Assembly: GCA_963770155.1 (NCBI GenBank)
Contig: CAVYOE010000001.1
Coordinates: 1,798,001-1,862,000, forward strand
Direction: 5' to 3'
Length of the DNA: 64,000 nucleotides
Origin: CAVYOE01 sp963770155
GTDB taxonomy: Bacteria; Actinomycetota; Thermoleophilia; Solirubrobacterales; 70-9
Of this stretch, positions 16,701 through 24,191 are shown piece after piece. Under the pieces are notes generated by a model. The model was not told the origin of the DNA, searched no databases, and saw only the letters and a list, made by a program, of their open reading frames with translations. The position numbers were made by a program, and so were the translations under genes. How positions within the stretch are numbered: the stretch's first letter is position 1; each line of letters starts with the position of its first letter.

Positions 16701-18398
16701 TTACCCGGGAGTTGCGGGCAGACCCGGCGACGGCGCCGTGGCCGCCTCCGTGGAGGCTTCGGTGCCGCCCGCAGCAGCGGCCGGAACGAGCAGAGCCGAG
16801 GCAAGCGCAAACACCGCCCAGGCGAGCGGGTCGGTGAGGAAGCCGGCATAACCGACCGTGTGCACGAGCAGAGCCGCGAACGCCGCCGCCACGCCGAAGC
16901 GGGCGACGGCCCGGGCCCTGGCGGCGCTGCCCGCGTCGAGTCCCCAGGGAACAGTCCCGCCCAGCCCGGGGGCGACCCTGCCCAGGCCGCTGAAGATCGC
17001 GGCAATGGCCGCGATCAGGAGGGCGGCATAGACAGCGAGACCGAGGATGCCCTGCTCCGCTGCGACGGTGACCGGCTCGGTATGGGAAACGGCTGCCTCG
17101 CCGGGCGGCACCAGGTTGTCTTCCTCGAACTCGACCGCGAAAGACCCGGAGCCGTAACCCTGGAGCGGCCGCTCGCGAGCGAGGTCGAGGCCGCCCTCGA
17201 TCAGGGTGGAGCGGCCGCTCGTGGTCTGCTCCAACGAGCGGTCCGGCCCTGAATCAGATTCGAGCGCCCCCGTGAACGCGGTCAGTGCTGCGCCGGCCAC
17301 CACCGCGGCGATGCAAACGGCGACGGTCCGGGTGAGGCTCCAGCGCAACGCACAAAGCACGACAAGCCCGGCCAGGAGGGCGAAGAAGCTCGTCTGCGAG
17401 AAGCTGAACATGATGCCGGCGAACATCACTGCCACTGCGGCGCTCCCGATCACGAAGTGGCGCCGGCTCTCGGTCCAGAGCAAGGCCGCGACAACTGTGA
17501 CCGCGGCCAGCGCCAGGTAGCGCCCGTAGATGTTCGGATCCCAGAAGAGGGAGTTGACCCGGAAGTAGGCGTTGAACTCGTTCGACTCCATCACCTTCGC
17601 GTTCCAGAAGATCTCGCCGACCTCGTGCTGAACGACGCCGATCAGAGCGAACAGGACCGCCTCGCCGGCGATCACCAGAACCGCCCCCCGCAGGAGTCGC
17701 GGCGACCACTCCGCATCACGCAGGAGAACGAACATGACCGCAAACGGGACCAGAAAGAAACTGACGTTCTGCACCGCCCGGGAAACATCGCTCGAGTAGG
17801 CCGACTGGACGGCGTACAGCACGATCGCGACGACCAGGGCGATGCCGAGCCATTGCACGGGACGCGGGATGTCCACTCCGGCTTCGCCGTTACCCGCCGC
17901 CTCCTTAACCGGCGGCTGCTCAGCTTCGCTTCCGCTCAGCGAGCCGAAAGGCGAGCGGTGGTCGGCCGAAGACCGACGGCCGGGGGTGGGGCTCGGGGCG
18001 GATGGCCCATAAGGCACCAGGCGTTGAAGGACCCCGGCTGCGATCACGACGTAGAGCGGGATCAGCAGGTTGGAACTCTCGCCGCCGGCGTCGATCGGGA
18101 TCCGAAAGGGCAGCGCCGCGATCAGGGCCAGGGGAAGAACTATCGGGTAGCGGCGGAAGAGCCAGGTCAATCCGCCCAACGCGATCAGGCCGGCGACGAG
18201 CAGCACGGCGAGCTTTGCGGGATCGTCGCGAAGGTCGCTGATCTGCCCGTGCCACGCCTCGCCGGTAACGAGTGCCGCGGCCAGCAGGAGCGCAATCGCC
18301 ATCGCCGGGGTACGGTGGTCCCGAGAGGGACTCAGGATCGCCACTCCGACCGCAACCGTGGCGCCGATCGCTCCGGCCACCTGTAGCGCCTCGCTCAT
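16701..18398 (-). CDS. O-antigen ligase/polymerase (Wzy/WaaL-type) family protein
   Basis: The 565-residue membrane protein has at least ten hydrophobic helices. The large extracellular loop of the family shows as SGRSTLIEGGLDLARERPLQ, GYGSGSFAVEFEED and AVSHTEPVTVAAEQGILGL, including the conserved Arg and His positions used for glycan polymerisation or ligation. A soluble, Ser/Pro-rich insert (about 130-170) between early helices is unusual. In this locus it could polymerise repeat units or attach the finished glycan to an acceptor. The start codon overlaps the stop of the FlgD-like gene (TGATG). Confidence 0.82.
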   Translation of the reverse strand: MSEALQVAGAIGATVAVGVAILSPSRDHRTPAMAIALLLAAALVTGEAWHGQISDLRDDPAKLAVLLVAGLIALGGLTWLFRRYPIVLPLALIAALPFRIPIDAGGESSNLLIPLYVVIAAGVLQRLVPYGPSAPSPTPGRRSSADHRSPFGSLSGSEAEQPPVKEAAGNGEAGVDIPRPVQWLGIALVVAIVLYAVQSAYSSDVSRAVQNVSFFLVPFAVMFVLLRDAEWSPRLLRGAVLVIAGEAVLFALIGVVQHEVGEIFWNAKVMESNEFNAYFRVNSLFWDPNIYGRYLALAAVTVVAALLWTESRRHFVIGSAAVAVMFAGIMFSFSQTSFFALLAGLVVLCALRWSLTRTVAVCIAAVVAGAALTAFTGALESDSGPDRSLEQTTSGRSTLIEGGLDLARERPLQGYGSGSFAVEFEEDNLVPPGEAAVSHTEPVTVAAEQGILGLAVYAALLIAAIAAIFSGLGRVAPGLGGTVPWGLDAGSAARARAVARFGVAAAFAALLVHTVGYAGFLTDPLAWAVFALASALLVPAAAAGGTEASTEAATAPSPGLPATPG

Positions 18399-18820
18399 CA
18401 GTCCTCGTCCTCCTCGACCGCGATCGTCTCCCCCGGGGTGATCGTGCGCCCGCGGGCGTGCAGTCTGATCCGCAGCGTGTAGGTGCCACGCCCGACCAGT
18501 GCGCCCTGGTCGTTGATCCCATCCCAGGTCAGCCTCACCACCTGGCCGTCACCGACCTCTGTTGCTTCCGTCAGCTTGCGGACCGCCTCCCCCGCCGGAT
18601 CGAGGAGGGTGACGTCGACCCGGTCGGCCTCGTCGACCCGAAACCTGATCAGGGCAGAGTCGTCGACACCGTCACCGTCGGGGGCGATGTCACCGTTGAC
18701 GTGAATTGCGTCGATCAGCAGGCCCGAGGCCCGCGTCCGCTGGTTGATGATGAGCGCCCCGAGACTGGCGACGATCAGCGCCGCGACGAGCAGCCCGCCC
18801 GCCCAGCGGCTGCCGTTCAT
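18398..18820 (-). CDS. Membrane-anchored protein with FlgD-like Ig domain
   Basis: The 140-residue protein has one N-terminal membrane helix (WAGGLLVAALIVASLGALII) and an extracellular beta-sandwich. The core VDVTLLDPAGEAVRKL, VVRLTWDGINDQGALVGRGTYTLRIRL is the FlgD-type Ig-like signature (W-D-G-x-x-x-x-G-x-x-x-x-x-G-x-Y). DGDGVDDS looks like a Ca-binding loop. No flagellar genes are nearby, so it is more likely a structural or assembly partner of the polysaccharide machinery. It is coupled to the ligase gene downstream. Confidence 0.65.
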   Translation of the reverse strand: MNGSRWAGGLLVAALIVASLGALIINQRTRASGLLIDAIHVNGDIAPDGDGVDDSALIRFRVDEADRVDVTLLDPAGEAVRKLTEATEVGDGQVVRLTWDGINDQGALVGRGTYTLRIRLHARGRTITPGETIAVEEDED

Positions 18821-18832
18821 CCTCGCTGACCG

Positions 18833-19627
18833 CTACGTGCCGGTGTTCTGGCTTGCACGATCCTCGCCGACGATGAACGCGACCGGGGCCCCCTCCGATG
18901 CCCGCTTCACTTCGCTGCTCATCGGCTGCGTCTTGGTGACGCCGAGGGTTCCCGCGACAGCCTGCGCATCCGCGTCGTGCCCCTGGTCGAACATGACGAC
19001 CGAAGCCTCGAACGGGGTCTCGGTATTCCCGACCCGACCGAGCTTGAACGTCTGACGCACCTCCTGGCTGAATCCGGCGGCCAGGCCCGGCACAGGGGTG
19101 CTGTTGAGGACCGCTACCTCGATGTCATCGGGCGCCTGTGCTCCCGGCACCGTGCTCGTTGCGCCACCGCTGCCGCCGTCGTCATCCCCGCCAAGGAACC
19201 TGTCGGCGCCGAAGACGACTCCCGCGGCGAGTACCGCCACTCCGGCCGCAATCACGGCCATCGCGCGCGGCTCCGGCATCCTTCGGTCTTCGCCGTCGCG
19301 ACGACCGAAACCGGGCCGGCGGCGCTGTTCGAACCGTGCCCGTCGCTCCGCCGAGGCCCTGGCCATCTCAACCTGGCGCGCGGCCTGCAGCTGCTGGGTT
19401 GCGGCGGGTGCCTGTTGCGCAGCGGCCGCCTCCTCGTCCTCGTCGCCGGGCGGCGGGGGGGTGGCTGCCTCGGTCGGAAGCTCCAGGTCCTCGGGGACGT
19501 AGGTGGCCTTTTCCTCGAGATCGCGCACATGGCGCGCCTGGGCGAAATAGAGAAAGGTGAGGAGGGCCAGGCCGAAAAACGCGGCAAGGCCAACGAGTGC
19601 GCCGATTTCCTGGACTACGTCAGGCAT
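18833..19627 (-). CDS. Membrane protein with LytR C-terminal (LytR_C) domain
   Basis: The protein has 264 residues if started at the ATG at 19627. There are two membrane helices: near residues 8-28 (VGLAAFFGLALLTFLYF) and near 126-145. Between them is an acidic, Gln-rich linker and a basic segment. The C-terminal 100 residues (DDIEVAVLNSTPVPGLAAG, then LGVTKTQPM) match the LytR_C/CpsA-associated domain found after LCP glycan-transferase domains. No LCP catalytic domain is present, so this is an accessory protein that may work with an LCP enzyme encoded elsewhere to attach glycan to the wall. It sits between the FlgD-like gene and the CapD-type gene. Confidence 0.75.
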   Translation of the reverse strand: MPDVVQEIGALVGLAAFFGLALLTFLYFAQARHVRDLEEKATYVPEDLELPTEAATPPPPGDEDEEAAAAQQAPAATQQLQAARQVEMARASAERRARFEQRRRPGFGRRDGEDRRMPEPRAMAVIAAGVAVLAAGVVFGADRFLGGDDDGGSGGATSTVPGAQAPDDIEVAVLNSTPVPGLAAGFSQEVRQTFKLGRVGNTETPFEASVVMFDQGHDADAQAVAGTLGVTKTQPMSSEVKRASEGAPVAFIVGEDRASQNTGT

Positions 19628-19647
19628 GACGGGTGCGGCGCGGGATG

Positions 19648-21540
19648 CTAGCCGTCGAGACTTACGGTCGTGCTTACGCGGCGGCGTTCCCTTACCAACT
19701 CGACCGTCTTCTCGGCCAGGGTCGACTCGTCGCCTTCCCTGATCAGTTGCTCGAGCTCTCGCACCGCGGCCTCGACCCATTCCGGATCGAGCGGCGCTGG
19801 GCGCACTGCGCGAACGATTTTGTCGGCGGCGGTTGGCTGGGACCGCTCTTCCGAGCCGAACAGCTCCTCGTGCAGCTTCTCACCGGGCCGCCGGCCGGTG
19901 ACTTCGATCGAGATGTCGGTCTCCGGTTCGTATCCGGCCAGGCGGATCATGTTGTGGGCGAGATCCACGATCTTCACCGGCTCGCCCATCTCGAGCACGA
20001 ATACCTCCCCGGTCCCCGCACCTAGATCGCCTGCTCGGATCACGAGCTGAACGGCTTCCGGAATCGTCATGAAGTAGCGGGTCATCTCGAGGTCGGTGAC
20101 CGTGACCGGCCCGCCACGCTCAATCTGGTTGCGGAAGATCGGCACGACGCTCCCGGAGGACGCGAGCACGTTGCCGAAGCGGACACTCAGGAACCTCGTC
20201 TGGGGATGCTTGCGGCCCATCGCCTCGACGATCCATTCGGCGATCGCCTTCGAGGCGCCCATCACGGTGCGCGGGTTGACCGCCTTGTCGGTCGAAACCA
20301 GCACGAAGCGTTCGGCGCCCGAAGCAGCCGCGGTCTCGGCCGTGACTCGGGTCGCGATCGCGTTGTTGCGGATCGCCTCGAGCGGGTTCGACTCCATCAT
20401 CGGCACGTGCTTGTAGGCGGCGGCGTGGAAGACGACATCTGGGCGGAAGCGCTGCATCACCTCCAGCATCCGGTCGGGCTCCTTGCAGTCGGCAAGCACC
20501 GCCTCTACCCGGGTGAAGTGGCGCTCCTCGGTCATTTCGCGGTCGATGGCGAAGAGGTTGTCCTCGGCATGGTCGAGAAGAACGAGCAGCTTGGGGCGGA
20601 CGCGGGCGATCTGGCGCGATAGCTCTGCCCCGATCGAGCCTCCTGCTCCGGTGACGAGGACCCGCTTGTCCTCCATATAGGCGCCGACCCGGTCGATCTC
20701 CATGACCACCGGCTCGCGGCCGAGCACGTCCTCGACCTGGACCTCGCGCAGCTGGCGGGTTAGCTGGACGCCACCACGCAGGAGCTCGAATACGGTCGGC
20801 AGGGTCCGGACGGGGATGTCGCGCTCCCGGCACGCGGTCACCACCTTGCCGCGGAGCTCACCTGGCGCTGAGGGGATCGCGATGACAACCTCATCCGGCT
20901 TGGTCTCGTCGAGGATGCGGCCGATCTCCTCGGTCGAGCCGAGGACCTTGAGGCCGAGCATGCCCATGCCTCGCTTGCGCGGGTCATCATCGACGAAGCC
21001 GATCGCGCGCGACCCGAGGTTCGGGTTGAGCTGCAGTTCGCGCACCACCATCTGGCCGCCGGTGCCGGCACCGACCACGATCACGTCGCTGCCGCTCTCG
21101 GGGCTGGCACGGCGAGCCGAGCGCTCAACCAGCGTCCGCACCACCAGGCGGGCGCCCCCGACAAAGGTCAGGGTCAGCAGGAAGTCCATGACCACGACCG
21201 AGCGCGGGATGTCGTCCTCGAACGGCTGGATCACCGTGAAAGCGACGACCAGGATCGCGGTCGAGACCGCGGTCGCGCGCAGAACCGCGATGTAGTCGGA
21301 GAGCGTGACGTAGCGCCACCACTTCTCGTAGAGCCCGGAGACGGCGAAGATCACGATCTTGCCGGCAACGACAAAGCCGATCGAGGCGACCAGCAGGTCG
21401 AGGTAGCGCTGCGGGATGCCCTCGGGGCTGTCGAGGAACCTGAGGCGGAAAGCCAGGTAAAACGCCGCAGCGACGAGGATTGCGTCAGCGCCCGCCTGGA
21501 GTATCCGATGCCGGTATACGGGGTGGTTCAAGCGGTCCAC
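19648..21540 (-). CDS. CapD/WbpM-type nucleoside-diphosphate-sugar 4,6-dehydratase
   Basis: This is a membrane-bound SDR enzyme of 630 residues. Four N-terminal membrane helices (to about 125) precede a CoA-binding-like Rossmann domain (DVIVVGAGTGGQMVVREL) and the catalytic domain from about 290 (VLVTGAGGSIGAELSRQI). The catalytic segment is VSTDKAVNPRTVMGASKAIA, with Thr-Asp-Lys and Met-x-x-x-Lys replacing the usual Tyr-x-x-x-Lys, as in PglF/WbpM. It makes 4-keto-6-deoxy UDP-sugars, likely the initiating sugar for the phosphoglycosyl transferase. It starts at GTG, with TAGACT nine bases upstream, and is the first gene of the minus-strand operon. Confidence 0.92.
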   Translation of the reverse strand: MDRLNHPVYRHRILQAGADAILVAAAFYLAFRLRFLDSPEGIPQRYLDLLVASIGFVVAGKIVIFAVSGLYEKWWRYVTLSDYIAVLRATAVSTAILVVAFTVIQPFEDDIPRSVVVMDFLLTLTFVGGARLVVRTLVERSARRASPESGSDVIVVGAGTGGQMVVRELQLNPNLGSRAIGFVDDDPRKRGMGMLGLKVLGSTEEIGRILDETKPDEVVIAIPSAPGELRGKVVTACRERDIPVRTLPTVFELLRGGVQLTRQLREVQVEDVLGREPVVMEIDRVGAYMEDKRVLVTGAGGSIGAELSRQIARVRPKLLVLLDHAEDNLFAIDREMTEERHFTRVEAVLADCKEPDRMLEVMQRFRPDVVFHAAAYKHVPMMESNPLEAIRNNAIATRVTAETAAASGAERFVLVSTDKAVNPRTVMGASKAIAEWIVEAMGRKHPQTRFLSVRFGNVLASSGSVVPIFRNQIERGGPVTVTDLEMTRYFMTIPEAVQLVIRAGDLGAGTGEVFVLEMGEPVKIVDLAHNMIRLAGYEPETDISIEVTGRRPGEKLHEELFGSEERSQPTAADKIVRAVRPAPLDPEWVEAAVRELEQLIREGDESTLAEKTVELVRERRRVSTTVSLDG

Positions 21541-21549
21541 GCGCGTGCG

Positions 21550-21555
21550 AGTCTA
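21550..21555 (-). promoter_or_regulatory. Probable -10 element of the polysaccharide operon
   Basis: TAGACT on the minus strand stands nine bases before the GTG of the CapD-type gene. It is the likely start point for the long minus-strand operon running to 9.8 kb. No ribosome-binding sequence is present. Confidence 0.4.
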
Positions 21556-21630
21556 CCCGTCTACGATTGACCGCTTCCGCGCCCGGGGCCGCCCGCAGCG
21601 CGCCTCCCAGCAGCAGCCCCGCCACGCCCC

Positions 21631-22296
21631 ATGACCGACTTCATCGTCGACCCCCTGGTCAATTTCTGCACCGACGTGATCGGCGCGATCGGCTATGCCG
21701 GGATCTTCTTCCTGATGCTGGTCGAGAGCGCCAACGTTCCGATGCCGAGCGAGGCGACGATGCTGTTCGCGGGATTCAAGGTCGAGGAGGGCGAACTCAC
21801 CCTGTTCGGGATCGTCGCCGCCGGCGTGCTCGGCAACGTGGTCGGCTCCTGGGCCGGATATGCCATGGGCTATTACGGCCGCATGGAGCTGTTGGAGCGC
21901 CACAAGGTCTTTCACGTCAACCCGAAGCAGATGGAGCGGGTCGAGAACTGGTTCGAGCGTTACGGCGATGTGACCATCTTTTTCACCCGGATGCTGCCGA
22001 TCGTCCGCACCTTCATCTCCACTCCGGCGGGCGCCGCCCATATGCCGTTCTGGCGGTTCACCGTCCTCACCACCCTGGGCTGCATCCCATGGGTGCTGAT
22101 GCTCGGCTTCATCGGGGTCCAGGTCGGCGAGCGCTGGGAGGAGTGGCGCGACAAGCTCCACTACTTCGACTACGTAGTGATCGCGGCCCTGATCGGGGTT
22201 GCGGCATGGTGGCTGATCAAGCGGCGGCGCAGGGGTGAAGACGAAGGGCCTCCCGTGGCCCCGGACGAGTCGACAGTTGCCGCTGAACGCCGGTAA
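21631..22296 (+). CDS. DedA-family (SNARE-associated) membrane protein
   Basis: The product is a 221-residue membrane protein of the DedA/VTT family, now linked to undecaprenyl-phosphate or phospholipid scrambling. Signatures are FFLMLVESANVPMPSEATMLFAG, GVLGNVVGSWAGYAMGYYGR and the conserved FTRMLPIVRTFISTPAGAAHM (given here in parts), with FWRFTVLTTLGCIPW after it. The Glu in VESANVPMPSE and the Arg in FFTRMLP are the functional positions of the family. Being directly upstream of uppP fits a role in recycling the C55 lipid carrier. Confidence 0.9.
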   Translation: MTDFIVDPLVNFCTDVIGAIGYAGIFFLMLVESANVPMPSEATMLFAGFKVEEGELTLFGIVAAGVLGNVVGSWAGYAMGYYGRMELLERHKVFHVNPKQMERVENWFERYGDVTIFFTRMLPIVRTFISTPAGAAHMPFWRFTVLTTLGCIPWVLMLGFIGVQVGERWEEWRDKLHYFDYVVIAALIGVAAWWLIKRRRRGEDEGPPVAPDESTVAAERR

Positions 22297-23188
22297 AGCG
22301 GCGGCGCTCGGGGTCGTCCAGGGCCCGACCGAGCTGCTGCCGGTCTCGAGTTCCGCGCACCTGACCCTCATCCCCTGGCTTGCCGGTTGGGATTGGGACG
22401 AGCTCGATCCGGAGCTGCGCAAGAGCTTCGAGGTTGCGCTCCATGCAGGCGGCGCGGCCGCGTTGGTGATCGGCCAGCGCCACGCGATCGCCGAGGAGCT
22501 GGCGCAGCTCGACCGGCGGCGGGCGGCAGTGATCGCGCTCAGCTTCCTCCCCCCCGCAGTGGCCGGCTACACGCTCGAGCGCAAGATCGAGGGGCAGCTC
22601 GGCGGTCCGCGGACAACGGCGGTTGCGCTGCTGGCGGGCGCCGCCGCGATGGTCATTGCCGACCGCCGCCCGCAGGGGCGGGGTAAGCGGACTGCGCAGC
22701 CCGCCGACGGGCTCGCGCTCGGTCTGGCTCAAGCGGTGGCCCTCGTCCCCGGGGTGTCCCGAAACGGCGCCACTCTGGCCGCGGCGCGGTGGCGCGGATT
22801 CTCGCGCGAGCATTCGAACTTCCTCTCCCGCACGGTTGCGCTTCCGGTGATCGTCGGGGCCGCGGTACTGAAGACCGCTCGCCTACGGCGTCGGGGCATA
22901 CCGCGAGAGGTCCGGCGCCCGCTCGCTGCAGGGGTTGCTGCTTCGTTCGCGTCGACCCTCGCGTCCCAGGAGCTGATCCGCTTGGTCGAACGCGACCGCG
23001 CGCTCTGGCCTTACGCCGCCTACCGGGCCGGCCTGGCTGCCGTCGTGCTGGCGAAAGTGGCAGGCGCGAAGCGGGCGCGGTCCCCGCAATGGTCCGAGCG
23101 GGGCTTGGGGTTCGTTCTAAAGCGAGCGAAGCGAGGCCCCCGCGCGGGCCATGCGGGGGACGCGCCCGCTATCAACTCGGTGGCATGA
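22235..23188 (+). CDS. uppP: Undecaprenyl-diphosphatase (UppP/BacA)
   Basis: This integral membrane phosphatase turns undecaprenyl diphosphate into the monophosphate carrier for peptidoglycan and polysaccharide synthesis. Motif 1 is VVQGPTELLPVSSSAHLTL (consensus TEFLPVSSTGH) and motif 2 is LVPGVSRNGATLAAAR (consensus PGxSRSGxT), placing the catalytic Glu, Ser, His and Arg. The 317-residue frame overlaps DedA by 62 bases if started at the GTG. A TTG at 22277 would shorten the overlap and remove a non-conserved N-terminus. The basic C-terminal tail after the last helix is not typical of the family. The stop overlaps the purM start (ATGA). Confidence 0.9.
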   Translation: MKTKGLPWPRTSRQLPLNAGKAAALGVVQGPTELLPVSSSAHLTLIPWLAGWDWDELDPELRKSFEVALHAGGAAALVIGQRHAIAEELAQLDRRRAAVIALSFLPPAVAGYTLERKIEGQLGGPRTTAVALLAGAAAMVIADRRPQGRGKRTAQPADGLALGLAQAVALVPGVSRNGATLAAARWRGFSREHSNFLSRTVALPVIVGAAVLKTARLRRRGIPREVRRPLAAGVAASFASTLASQELIRLVERDRALWPYAAYRAGLAAVVLAKVAGAKRARSPQWSERGLGFVLKRAKRGPRAGHAGDAPAINSVA

Positions 23189-24180
23189 CCGACGCGTACG
23201 GAAAGGCCGGAGTCAGTCAGAGCAAGGCCGACGAAGCGGTCGCGGCGCTGGTCGCAGCGCTCGGCAAGCCGAGCGGTAAGTCGCGCCAGGTCCTGGCCAG
23301 CGGGCACTACGCCAACGTGATCCGGCTCGACGACAAGACCGGGATCGCGTTGTCGACGGATGGCGTCGGGACCAAGCTGCTGGTCGCCGAGGAGCTCGGC
23401 AAGTACGACACCGTCGGGATCGACTGTGTCGCCATGAACGTCAACGACGTCATCTGCGTCGGCGCCGAGCCGCTGGCGATGCTGGACTACCTGGCGGTCG
23501 AGAGTGCCGACCCCGAGCGGGAGGGCGCAATCGGTACCGGCCTGGGCCGCGGTGCCGAGCTCGCCGGGATCGAGATCCCCGGCGGCGAGCTGGCCCAACT
23601 CGGCGAGCTGGTGCGCGGCTTCGACCTCGCCGGCGCCTGCTTCGGCGTGGTCGAGCTCGACAAGTTGATCACCGGCGCCGCGATCGACCCCGGTGACGCC
23701 GTGATCGGCCTCCCCTCCTCCGGGCTGCACTCGAACGGCTACACCCTGGCGCGACGGGCACTCGAGGGGCTCGACTGGGGAGAGGATCCCGGCGGCCTCG
23801 GCCGGCCGCTCGGCGAGGCACTGCTGGAGCCGACCGAGATCTACGTGAAGCCGGTGATCGAACTGCTTCGCTCAGACGTCGAGGTACGCGGTCTCGCCCA
23901 CATCACCTCGGGAGGGCTCGGCAACCTGCTGCGGCTCGAGGCCGACGTCGCCTACGAGATCGACACCCCCCTCCCTGTTCCGCCGCTGTTCGAGCTGATC
24001 GCCGAGCGCGGCGAAGTCGCCGACGAGGAAATGCACGACGTCTTCAACATGGGCTGCGGCTTCTGCGTCGTCGTCGCCTCTCCTCAGGCCGAGGCGGCAC
24101 TGGAGCTACTCCAAAGCCACTATCCACGGGCGGCGCGGATCGGCAGCGCATCGGAGGGTCCGCCCGAGATTCGCCGCTAA
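23185..24180 (+). CDS. purM: Phosphoribosylformylglycinamidine cyclo-ligase (AIR synthetase)
   Basis: PurM is the ATP-dependent fifth step of purine synthesis, forming aminoimidazole ribotide from FGAM. The 331-residue length matches the family. Signatures are IALSTDGVGTKLLVAEE (about residues 53-69), GIDCVAMNVNDVICVGAEPL, and PGDAVIGLPSSGLHSNGYTL, then LAHITSGGLGNLLRL. The start is the ATG at 23185, which overlaps the uppP stop; the longer frame upstream is a shadow of uppP. The pairing with uppP is probably only operon packing. Confidence 0.95.
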   Translation: MTDAYGKAGVSQSKADEAVAALVAALGKPSGKSRQVLASGHYANVIRLDDKTGIALSTDGVGTKLLVAEELGKYDTVGIDCVAMNVNDVICVGAEPLAMLDYLAVESADPEREGAIGTGLGRGAELAGIEIPGGELAQLGELVRGFDLAGACFGVVELDKLITGAAIDPGDAVIGLPSSGLHSNGYTLARRALEGLDWGEDPGGLGRPLGEALLEPTEIYVKPVIELLRSDVEVRGLAHITSGGLGNLLRLEADVAYEIDTPLPVPPLFELIAERGEVADEEMHDVFNMGCGFCVVVASPQAEAALELLQSHYPRAARIGSASEGPPEIRR

Positions 24181-24191
24181 CCTGTCGGGCA

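Noticed and set aside
15978..17252. 424-residue plus-strand frame opposite the flippase and ligase genes
   Set aside because: The text is charged low-complexity (RDRDRDEH-type) and mirrors hydrophobic codons on the other strand; both minus-strand genes have clear families.
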